Assembly (NCBI RefSeq): GCF_022133705.1
Contig: NZ_JAKNHJ010000007.1
Location: 1 to 64,000 of the forward strand
From: Varibaculum cambriense
Lineage (GTDB): Bacteria; Actinomycetota; Actinomycetes; Actinomycetales; Actinomycetaceae
Direction: 5' to 3'
DNA: 64,000 bases
In this document: positions 54,307 through 61,815 of the stretch, one piece after another
Numbering within the stretch: position 1 is the stretch's first letter
How the letters are laid out: each line of letters begins with the position of its first letter
Program-made: the position numbers and the translations under genes
The notes under the pieces: model-generated
Seen by the model: the letters and a program-made list of their open reading frames with translations, nothing else
The model's database searches: none
Told to the model about the DNA's origin: nothing

Positions 54307-55458
54307 TTAGGGACAGATGGCGTGGGCGGCGGGCTCACCAATTTCATTTATAGGACGAGCTTGCCCCGGCAAGGCTTGGGCAAGCCAACGGTGAACGCCG
54401 AACCACACCTTTTGACGCACATCAGGGAAAGATAAGAATAAGTCATGTTTGCCAGGGTAACGTTCCAAGGTCACGCGACGGGATAACCGCCAGGCATTCT
54501 CGCACATGGTGTGCACATTTAGCACCGAATCGGTGAACATCATTTCCCGTTTACGTTTTCCACTAGAAGAAGCAGTAGAAGTCAGGAAATAGGTCGGTAC
54601 CTCGGTGGCCTCCCCCGCTAAAAGCTGCTTTTGGGCGATAGTAATCGCTCGTACCCAGCCAAAGCGTACTATCGCATCCGGGGCACCTTTCCAACTTGAA
54701 ACCAGAGGCCACCCCTGCAGGGAGGGATCTTTCAGCCAGGGTTCCAGGCGTTTAGGCAGGGTACCGTCAACCTTTCGATCCCACCCCATTAAAGAATCTA
54801 CATAAGCGGAGTCAGCTGACTGCAGCGGGACCTCTTTCTTAGCTGCCCGCCGGGAGAATATTTCTGCGAGGGCGCGAGCCCCGAAACGCTGGGAAGTTCC
54901 CCCCGCCATTTCAATCCAGGGGGAATCAAGCAATAGTCCTGCGACTTGATCTCGGTGCCGGTTCACCCAATAGGCCGCCGTCAGACCCCCGGTAGAATGA
55001 CCGGCCATAACTAACGGCAAACCTGGATGCTCTTCTCGCATGACCTCGAGAGCGGCGTAAATATCTAGATCATAAGACAGCAGGTCTTCGGTCCAGCCAA
55101 ACGTCTGCCATTTCCGCCATGATCGTCCATATTTACACAGATCAATTGCGTAAAATGCGCCGCCCGCTAAGGAAATATGGCGAGCCAGCTCCCGTTGGAA
55201 AAAGTAATCATTCCAACCGTGAATGAACAGACAGGTAAAGGTAGGCTCTTCGGGGGTATTTGAGATTGCCCAGCGATCATCCTGGGGACGGTGACGCACC
55301 AAAGTGGCACACAGTTCGCCCTCATCATCGCGGGGTAGCTCTAGAGTACGAGCCTCAAATCCCGGCCCTAAAATATCTGGTACCCACCGACCTACCGGGG
55401 CGGGTACCGCCGGAGGCTGAGTCGGTAAAGACGCGGCAGATGAATTCTTTTTCCCCAT
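54307..55458 (-). CDS. Alpha/beta hydrolase, serine aminopeptidase/lysophospholipase type
   Basis: A 383-residue hydrolase. The nucleophile elbow is MAGHSTGGLTAAYW, the oxyanion stretch is CLFIHGWNDYFFQ, and the C-terminal catalytic His is likely in RYPGKHDLFLSF. The fold resembles the S33/Hydrolase_4 group of monoglyceride lipases or lysophospholipases. There is no signal peptide, so it acts in the cytoplasm. It follows the acidic unknown gene after 9 bp in what looks like a two-gene operon. The substrate is unknown. Confidence 0.85.
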   Translation of the reverse strand: MGKKNSSAASLPTQPPAVPAPVGRWVPDILGPGFEARTLELPRDDEGELCATLVRHRPQDDRWAISNTPEEPTFTCLFIHGWNDYFFQRELARHISLAGGAFYAIDLCKYGRSWRKWQTFGWTEDLLSYDLDIYAALEVMREEHPGLPLVMAGHSTGGLTAAYWVNRHRDQVAGLLLDSPWIEMAGGTSQRFGARALAEIFSRRAAKKEVPLQSADSAYVDSLMGWDRKVDGTLPKRLEPWLKDPSLQGWPLVSSWKGAPDAIVRFGWVRAITIAQKQLLAGEATEVPTYFLTSTASSSGKRKREMMFTDSVLNVHTMCENAWRLSRRVTLERYPGKHDLFLSFPDVRQKVWFGVHRWLAQALPGQARPINEIGEPAAHAICP

Positions 55459-55467
55459 TTTCGTCTC

Positions 55468-56709
55468 CTAGTTACCGTGTTTTTTCTCGTGGGAAGACGC
55501 ATGGCGTTCAATCTCTGCGTTAACTTCCGCAATGGCTTCCGCTAAAGTGGGCCCGTCCAGGTTTCCAATCCGGAATGCCTCCCAGGCATCCAGGTCGCTA
55601 TTTCCCCCGACCTGCTCAAACACTGCCTGCACCTGATCGGTGAGCTGCCCGTCTCCCGGGTCAATCACGCCCTCTTCCTTCAAGAGAGCTTCGCATATCC
55701 GTCCGCGATCATCCGACCATAGTAAGACGGCATCTTGACCAACCAGCGAGGAAATAGAACGCAATCCTTCAGCATCTTTTTGCAGCAGCTGCGGTACGGC
55801 AGGACTGGCGGCAGCATCTGCCTCCTCTGCGGTTTCGGCTAAAGATTCTGGAGCTACATCCTCATCTTCTCCCGCCGGAGCTTCCGGCTCTGCAACCGCT
55901 TCTTCCTCCGGATTATCCTCCTGAGGTTCCATGTTTTCCCCGGTTTGAGCGGCCTCTTCATTTTCAATAGCTGCTGCTTCCGGGTCAGCAGGCGGTACCT
56001 CCTCGGGAACCTCGCTCGCAGCGGGTGGCGCCGGAGGTGCAGGCGGTACCGGAGAAACTTGTGCCTCCTGTGGAGCAGAATCTTCATCTACATGCCAAGA
56101 AATCTGGGGAGCCGGAGCTCGATGCCCTCCGATTTGCGGGCGTGAATAATTAATAGAACTGGAGGTAACCTGCGACACTTCTAAGAAACGACGGCCATTC
56201 GACATCTGGCGGGCAGAAATTTGGTGAATCTCAATTCCGGAAGCAAACAGCACCCCCAGCGCAGAGTAACACCCCTCATCAATTTCCCCCACTACCAGGA
56301 ATAACCGCGGCCCCGGTTGAGTGGTAGGCGGCATGGCTTCCCGGAACTCTGCCCAACCGGTTTGAAAAGCTTGCACTCCTCCCGGATATTGACTGGCTAA
56401 ATCCATCCATCCCTGCCCGGAAACCTGCCCCAGACGAGAAATTGCGGCCACCAGGCTCACCGGATCAAGACGGGAAAGCACTTCAACCGAAACTACCTGC
56501 CCTGAAGCATCCAGAGCAGTTAGCGAATGCGGGCCGGTTCCCGATTCTCCACTGTCCCCCGCCCAAGCCACTGGGAAAAGGGGGCGGTCAATTACCTCCA
56601 ACACCTGCGAGCGAATGGACTCGAGCACATCCATCTCTAATCCATGCCCTACCGGGGTACCAAACTGTGCCGGTATTAGGCGACCAGATTCCAGTTCAAA
56701 AAGTGCCAT
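55468..56709 (-). CDS. Unknown protein with acidic Ala/Glu/Pro-rich middle
   Basis: A 413-residue cytoplasmic protein I do not recognise. The folded N-terminal part (about 1-205) contains PRLFLVVGEIDEGCYSALGV and EIHQISARQMSNGRRFLEV. A low-complexity Pro/Glu/Ala region (about 215-305) follows, and then a second conserved-looking segment (about 310-400, GLRSISSLVGQDAVLLWSDD). No membrane segment is present. It precedes the hydrolase by 9 bp. The C-terminal 80 residues could be a small DNA- or protein-binding domain of the McrB/methylase-associated kind, but I cannot support this. Confidence 0.7.
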   Translation of the reverse strand: MALFELESGRLIPAQFGTPVGHGLEMDVLESIRSQVLEVIDRPLFPVAWAGDSGESGTGPHSLTALDASGQVVSVEVLSRLDPVSLVAAISRLGQVSGQGWMDLASQYPGGVQAFQTGWAEFREAMPPTTQPGPRLFLVVGEIDEGCYSALGVLFASGIEIHQISARQMSNGRRFLEVSQVTSSSINYSRPQIGGHRAPAPQISWHVDEDSAPQEAQVSPVPPAPPAPPAASEVPEEVPPADPEAAAIENEEAAQTGENMEPQEDNPEEEAVAEPEAPAGEDEDVAPESLAETAEEADAAASPAVPQLLQKDAEGLRSISSLVGQDAVLLWSDDRGRICEALLKEEGVIDPGDGQLTDQVQAVFEQVGGNSDLDAWEAFRIGNLDGPTLAEAIAEVNAEIERHASSHEKKHGN

Positions 56710-56807
56710 CGATTTACCGCTCCCTGCTTTTCTTAAGGATGTTTACTCCATTGTGTCACGGATATTCGCCAGGGCGCCGGTTTTAGCGCCCATGGCGCTG
56801 TTAAGGA

Positions 56808-59800
56808 TTATTTTTCCCTGAAGCTATCCGGATTAGCCAGCAATTCCGCTAAATGCACTCCTCCTCGGCCAGCCAAAGTCTCGGCCTGTGTGCGGCAAGA
56901 AAACCCATCCGCCAAGAAAACCGCGTCCGGGTTGGCTTTTAGCTGTGGTAGGAGGGCGTGCTCGGCTACCGCCAACGACATCTGGCGGTGCGAGGCTTCC
57001 ATCCCGAAGTTACCGGCCATCCCGCAGCATCCTTGCAGTTCCACCAGCTTAGCGCCAGTTTTCTCTATTAGGGCGCGATCAGCTTCCCAACCCATCACTG
57101 AATAGTGGTGACAGTGCGGTTGGGCGACTACTTTCATCCCAGTGAGATCAGGTAAGCGCAGGTCAGGACAGTTGGCATTAATGAATTCGGCGAGGGTAAA
57201 GGTTGCTTCCCTAACCATTAGGGCGCGGGGATCTGCGGGGAGGAGTTCTAACAGGTCATCGCGAAGCACTGCCGTACATGAGGGCTCGATTCCCACAATG
57301 GGGATACCGTTGGCAGCTGGCGGCGCCAGTCGCGCCAATAAATTTTCGAGGTGTCGCCTGGCTCCTTTAAGTTGCCCGGTGGTGATCCAAGTCAGCCCAC
57401 AGCAAGTATCTGGCGGTGCCAAAAACACCTGCCATCCTGCCTTGCTCAGCAACTGAATAGCGGATTTGACTCCGCGTTGATCTAGTCCTCGGGAAAAAGA
57501 ATCCGCCCAAATCACCACGGATTTAGAGGCCGAAAGCGCCACCTGCCGAGTTCTTTTTCCGGCTTTAGCTTCTTCGGTAGGCACTGTAGCTTCGATCGTG
57601 CGGGATTGCTTTTGCCGCCAGGGCGAGACTGCTGATTCTTTCGGCCAAAGTAGCTGGTTCGGATATTGACTCTCTAAAGAGTGAGTCGCGAAACGAGGAA
57701 GCGTCCGGGCGGTATCCAAGTGGAGCAGCTTTAGAGCAGCCCGGGTTAGCGGGCGAATCTTAGTAGCCAAATTTGCTAGCTGCCTGGCTCCCGGTATTTT
57801 TGCCATTAGGCGCAGCCAACGCGGCAACCATCCCAGGGCATAATGGGAAAGCGGACGCGGCCGTCCCTGGTAGCGCCGGAATAAGGTTTCGCTGCGCCAC
57901 TTGGCCATATCCACCCCGGCAGGACAATCTGCTGAACACGCCTTACAGGCCAGACACAAATCGAGTACCTGCCAGATTTCGGGGTCTGACAATCCGTGAA
58001 TTAGTCCCCCATTGGTGGCTTCTTGCAGGATACGCGCCCGGGCGCGAGTAGCGTCCTGCTCCCGCTGGCTTGCTTGGAAAGAAGGACACATAAACCCGCC
58101 GGCTCCGCTGTTATCGGCACGGCATTTTCCCACCCCGGTGCAGCGATGGAAAGCATCGGTAAGGCTGCCGGCGTCCTCGGAAAAAGCGAAACCTTCCGGG
58201 TGGGCTTTCAGGGCGTGTGCCTGGGTACGCCGCATATTTACTTCCACTCCATCCGGACCTGCCGGGCCGGTCAACACCCCGGGATTCATCAGATTTTCAG
58301 GATCAAATAGGGCTTTCACCTGCGAAAATAAATCTACTGTCTGCGAGGAGTACATTTTGGGCAGCAGCTCAGAGCGCGCCCGTCCGTCCCCGTGTTCTCC
58401 GGAAATCGAGCCACCGTATTTTCCGACTAGCTGCGCGGCGGCAAATAAGAAATCTCGCGATTTGCCGAGTCCTGCGGCGCTGCCCAGGGGCATATTGAGC
58501 CGTACATGTACGCATCCGTCCCCGAAATGCCCATACAGCAGTCCATCCAACCCGAACTTTTCTAGCAGCTTTTGGAAATCCTGCAGATAGGCGGCCAAAT
58601 TTTCAGGTGGTACTGCCGCGTCCTCCCAACCTGGCCAGGCCTGGTCACCTTTAGGAGTGCGTCCCCCCAGTCCCGCTCCATCTGCGCGAATCCGCCAGAG
58701 AGCAGCCGCATCGGCGCCGGGGGGATAAATCATCACTGCATTCCCGCTCGCTCCGGAGGCTGCCGCGAGTTCTCGCGCCCGTCGCATAGTCGCGTCCTCA
58801 TCTATACCTCCTCCGCCGACCTCACACAGTAGCCAACCACTACCGTGGGGTAAATCTGGGACTGCGCCCGGACCTTTATGCTGGCGCACTACTTCCACTA
58901 GCCGAGCATCCATACCCTCCACTGCCAGGGGCTTTAAGGGGAGGATTTTAGGTACGGCGGCGGCAGCGGCAATCATATCGGGGAAACCTAACGCTACCAG
59001 CACGGGAGCTTTGGGAATCGGTACGAGGCGCACGGTTGCCTGAGTGAGAACCCCCAAAGTACCCTCGGTTCCGGTCAGGAAAGGGGCGAGGGCGCAGCCA
59101 TTTTCTGGTAGCAGATGTTCCAGGGAATAACCGGATACTTGTCGCCCAAAGCGTCCAAACTCGGTACGAATCGTAGCTAGATTGGCTTCTACCAGGGATT
59201 TTAAGCCGGGAATTTGTTTGATTTGTTCGCTGTGCGAGGACGGGTCATGCGGGGGAATTGAGTCGGCATTTTGCGGGGTCTGCCCGGCGATAATCTCGCG
59301 CCCTAGCCCATCAATTAACCGCAACTCTAAAACGTTATCGGAGGTGCGCCCATAGGCGGTGGCGTGGGGCCCGCAAGCATTGTTACCAATCATGCCGCCG
59401 ATAGTGCAGCGAGAAGAGGTGGAAGGATCGGGCCCGAATCGTAAGCCGTATTCCGCGGCCGCCTGCTGTAACTGGGATTGGACTACCCCTGGTTCTACGA
59501 TGGCATAACGCTTTTCGGGATTAATTTTTATGATTCGATTCAAGTGGCGCGAGTAGTCGATTACTACTCCCGGGCCAATCGCATTTCCTGCACACGAGGT
59601 ACCTGCTCCTCGCGCCGTCACTGCTACTCGGCATTCCCGAGCAGCCTGCAGCAGTATCCGCAGATCGTCTTGATCTAATGGGCAGGCAATAAGTTTGGGA
59701 GGAATCCGATAGTTCGAGGAATCCGTGGCATAGACGGCACGGTCAGCGCGGGAATCTAGGAGTTCGCCGCGAAATTTTTCGCGCAAGATAGAGCGAAATC

Positions 59801-59828
59801 TATGGTAGTCACCTGCCTTGATACCCAT
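56808..59828 (-). CDS. YdiJ-like FAD-linked dehydrogenase with Fe-S and CCG domains
   Basis: A 1006-residue oxidoreductase. The start is the ATG at 59828 with GAAAGG upstream; the open frame begins at 59897. An FAD_binding_4 domain (about 40-215, VTARGAGTSCAGNAIGPGVV) and FAD-oxidase C-terminal domain (about 240-540, GHFGDGCVHVRLN, GSISGEHGDGRARSELL) are followed by two 4Fe-4S clusters (CTGVGKCRADN, CLACKACSADCPAGVD) and CCG domains (CCGLTWITTG, QGCCGMAGNFGM). This is the layout of E. coli YdiJ, an about 1018-residue D-2-hydroxyacid dehydrogenase family. D-lactate or D-2-hydroxyglutarate is the likely substrate. Confidence 0.9.
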   Translation of the reverse strand: MGIKAGDYHRFRSILREKFRGELLDSRADRAVYATDSSNYRIPPKLIACPLDQDDLRILLQAARECRVAVTARGAGTSCAGNAIGPGVVIDYSRHLNRIIKINPEKRYAIVEPGVVQSQLQQAAAEYGLRFGPDPSTSSRCTIGGMIGNNACGPHATAYGRTSDNVLELRLIDGLGREIIAGQTPQNADSIPPHDPSSHSEQIKQIPGLKSLVEANLATIRTEFGRFGRQVSGYSLEHLLPENGCALAPFLTGTEGTLGVLTQATVRLVPIPKAPVLVALGFPDMIAAAAAVPKILPLKPLAVEGMDARLVEVVRQHKGPGAVPDLPHGSGWLLCEVGGGGIDEDATMRRARELAAASGASGNAVMIYPPGADAAALWRIRADGAGLGGRTPKGDQAWPGWEDAAVPPENLAAYLQDFQKLLEKFGLDGLLYGHFGDGCVHVRLNMPLGSAAGLGKSRDFLFAAAQLVGKYGGSISGEHGDGRARSELLPKMYSSQTVDLFSQVKALFDPENLMNPGVLTGPAGPDGVEVNMRRTQAHALKAHPEGFAFSEDAGSLTDAFHRCTGVGKCRADNSGAGGFMCPSFQASQREQDATRARARILQEATNGGLIHGLSDPEIWQVLDLCLACKACSADCPAGVDMAKWRSETLFRRYQGRPRPLSHYALGWLPRWLRLMAKIPGARQLANLATKIRPLTRAALKLLHLDTARTLPRFATHSLESQYPNQLLWPKESAVSPWRQKQSRTIEATVPTEEAKAGKRTRQVALSASKSVVIWADSFSRGLDQRGVKSAIQLLSKAGWQVFLAPPDTCCGLTWITTGQLKGARRHLENLLARLAPPAANGIPIVGIEPSCTAVLRDDLLELLPADPRALMVREATFTLAEFINANCPDLRLPDLTGMKVVAQPHCHHYSVMGWEADRALIEKTGAKLVELQGCCGMAGNFGMEASHRQMSLAVAEHALLPQLKANPDAVFLADGFSCRTQAETLAGRGGVHLAELLANPDSFREK

Positions 59829-59985
59829 GATTCGCCTTTCGTTACTTCTGTGCCCAATCCTATCGGTTTCCGGCTTAACCCCTAAAGCCTGTCCCATTCC
59901 CAGCCCCCTGGCGCAGTGCGTTTTTCAACAGCCAGCAGCTTTCTTGCACTATGCGCGAATAGCTGTAACGTAAACGAAGTGAATG

Positions 59986-60040
59986 AAGTGTCAGAAATAA
60001 TCATTTCTGACACTTACGGGCGCCAAGGCTGACACTCAGA
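59986..60040. repeat. Downstream copy of the GTGTCAG palindromic repeat
   Basis: 59986-60015 is a 30-bp palindrome (one mismatch) with AAGTGTCAGAAATAA arms, followed by CGGGCG and a further GGCTGACACT half-site. It lies just past the 3' end of the Fic gene. The similarity with 61415-61469 continues in weaker form to about 60085, across the Fic stop codon. Confidence 0.85.
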
Positions 60041-60066
60041 GCATTCCCCCAGGTAATAACCCTCTT

Positions 60067-61395
60067 CTAACTGTCAACGTGATCATTGGCGCCCGAACTA
60101 AGCGATTTTTGCCACCCCGGTACTACCCGCCAAACAACCCAGCGGCCTTTGCGTCCTCTACTTAAAAACCCCATCTCTTCCAGAGAACTTAAGTCACCAT
60201 GCCCGCTAGGACGAGATACCCGGAATCGCTCCGCCACCATCTGCGCCGTCCATAGTTTTTCTGGCTCCCCCCGAGATTCCAACAAGATATCGATTTGCCG
60301 ATTATTTAAGTCGGCGCGATCTTTTAACCTGCCCTTAAGCTCCGCTACCTGACGGAGATCATCCGCTAGATACTTCTCCAGTTGCTCCACTGCTCTGCGG
60401 AGGATTTGCAGCTGATAAATAAGAAAATAGGTAAGATCTCCGCCGTCGTATTCTACATTCAAGAAAGCCCGCGCATACTGGGCGGGAGCTTTCTTTAGCA
60501 GCGAGGAAACCACCAAAAATCTGGCTGCCGGAAAATCTGCTTTCAATAGCATCCAATAGAACAGGGACCGCGCAGTTCTGCCGTTGCCATCAGCAAAATA
60601 GTGATCGTAGCCCACCATGAAATGTACAACCATCGCTTTCAGTAGCGGGTGCATCCACGGATCAGAATTATTTATGAAGTCACACAGCTCCTGTATACGG
60701 GCAGGTAACTCACTTGCCGGCGGCGGAACATAAATAATCTGGTTTGAGTCTCCAAATATCTTTACCCGGTCATTCTGATCAGACTGTATCGTGCCCGCAT
60801 CACTTGCTATCTCTAAAGTTCCCTCCGTAACGGTGCGGTGCAGGTCTTTAATGAAATCGGGAGTAGCCTTACAATCCAGCAAGCCCTGTAGATTCTCCAT
60901 TGCCAAATAGTTATTAACTATCATTCTTTCGCTGACATCTTTAGGCTCACGGTTTTGTTCCAGCAGCTGCCGGGCAACCCGCCGCGAGGTAGATGCCCCC
61001 TCTAGCTGGGCAGAATAAATGGCTTCATCGGTCAATCCGTTGTAAATGAACTTGTCACGCTGATACTCAGATACGCTCGTGTCCAAACTAGATAACTTTT
61101 GACTCAAGAAGTAACATTCTCGAGAAATAAAAGCGGGAAGGCAATAATGGAAGGGTTTTCCCGACTGCTGCTTGAGGTCAATCGGAATCGCATTATTTTG
61201 CCGCTGCAACCGAACGATCCCCCACCATTGAGAAATACTTAAATCAAAGGGAGGGGTTTGGTGGCGAAACTTATCCCAAGGATCATAGGGCTCAAGAGAG
61301 CTTTGCCCCAAGGCTGCAGCAAGATCACCGCCGAGGGTTTTTGCGGCACCGGCAAACTCCTCAATATAGTCCGGAGGCATCGCGGGAGTTTTCAT
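60067..61395 (-). CDS. Fic-family protein with winged-helix tail
   Basis: A 442-residue Fic protein, presumably an AMP-transferase acting on a cytoplasmic target. The catalytic motif HYFADGNGR is at 265-273. An inhibitory helix with SAQLEG (S128, E132, G133) lies N-terminal to it, so this is a class II, self-inhibited Fic. A C-terminal winged-helix-like region (about 370-430, DLNNRQIDILLE, MVAERFRVSRPSG) follows, as in Fic regulators that bind DNA. There is no antitoxin gene beside it. GGTGGAG precedes the ATG. Same-orientation palindromic repeats lie on both sides. Confidence 0.88.
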   Translation of the reverse strand: MKTPAMPPDYIEEFAGAAKTLGGDLAAALGQSSLEPYDPWDKFRHQTPPFDLSISQWWGIVRLQRQNNAIPIDLKQQSGKPFHYCLPAFISRECYFLSQKLSSLDTSVSEYQRDKFIYNGLTDEAIYSAQLEGASTSRRVARQLLEQNREPKDVSERMIVNNYLAMENLQGLLDCKATPDFIKDLHRTVTEGTLEIASDAGTIQSDQNDRVKIFGDSNQIIYVPPPASELPARIQELCDFINNSDPWMHPLLKAMVVHFMVGYDHYFADGNGRTARSLFYWMLLKADFPAARFLVVSSLLKKAPAQYARAFLNVEYDGGDLTYFLIYQLQILRRAVEQLEKYLADDLRQVAELKGRLKDRADLNNRQIDILLESRGEPEKLWTAQMVAERFRVSRPSGHGDLSSLEEMGFLSRGRKGRWVVWRVVPGWQKSLSSGANDHVDS

Positions 61396-61414
61396 ATCTC
61401 CACCCTAGCAAATA

Positions 61415-61469
61415 AAGTGTCAGAAATAATTATTTCTGACACTTCCGGGCGTCAAGGCTGACACTTAGA
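61415..61469. repeat. Upstream copy of the GTGTCAG palindromic repeat
   Basis: 61415-61444 is a perfect 30-bp palindrome (arms AAGTGTCAGAAATAA), followed by CGGGCG and GGCTGACACTTAG. It lies 20 bp upstream of the Fic start codon. The same order and orientation recur at 59986-60040. Confidence 0.85.
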
Positions 61470-61627
61470 TTATCTATCCAGGTAAACGCTGTCCGGAACT
61501 GTCAGCACGAGTAATACCCGATAAAACCCGACGCAGAATTTTTGTCACCAGTAGGGCGTGGAAGCGTCAGGACTAGCAGAGCTAATGGAGGACAAGAGAG
61601 CTAGTAGAGCTAATGGCGAAAAATGAA

Positions 61628-61658
61628 GGGAGTCGGCGGGATAATCCCGCCGACTCCC
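61628..61658. terminator. Perfect 14-bp hairpin
   Basis: 61628-61641 and 61645-61658 pair perfectly with a TAA loop. It lies between divergent Fic upstream sequence and the 3' end of ppdK; probably a ppdK terminator. Confidence 0.65.
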
Positions 61659-61759
61659 CGGGGTGTTATCAAAATAGCTTATGAACTAGACCAGTGGGTC
61701 AGCAACATCCATCACGATAGTCCCAAGAGTCAGTAGCTATCACCGACTCAACCGGTCAA

Positions 61760-61797
61760 CCTATCTGGTTCCCTCCCCTTGTTGGGAACCAGATAGG
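61760..61797 (-). terminator. Terminator hairpin nearest ppdK
   Basis: CCTATCTGGTTCCC (61760-61773) and GGGAACCAGATAGG (61784-61797) form a perfect 14-bp stem with a 10-nt loop, 18 bp past the ppdK stop. Only TT follows on the minus strand. Confidence 0.65.
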
Positions 61798-61815
61798 TAC
61801 ACCCAAGCGTCCTCT

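Larger units (their letters stand above)
61470..61815. other. Non-coding stretch with two terminators between Fic and ppdK
   Basis: No gene is seen. A GAACTGTCAGC word at about 61496-61506 may be a further half-site of the Fic repeat. Two hairpins (61628-61658 and 61760-61797) follow. GAGCTAATGGAGGAC and AGAGCTAATGGCG near 61579-61620 are a short imperfect direct repeat. Confidence 0.5.
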
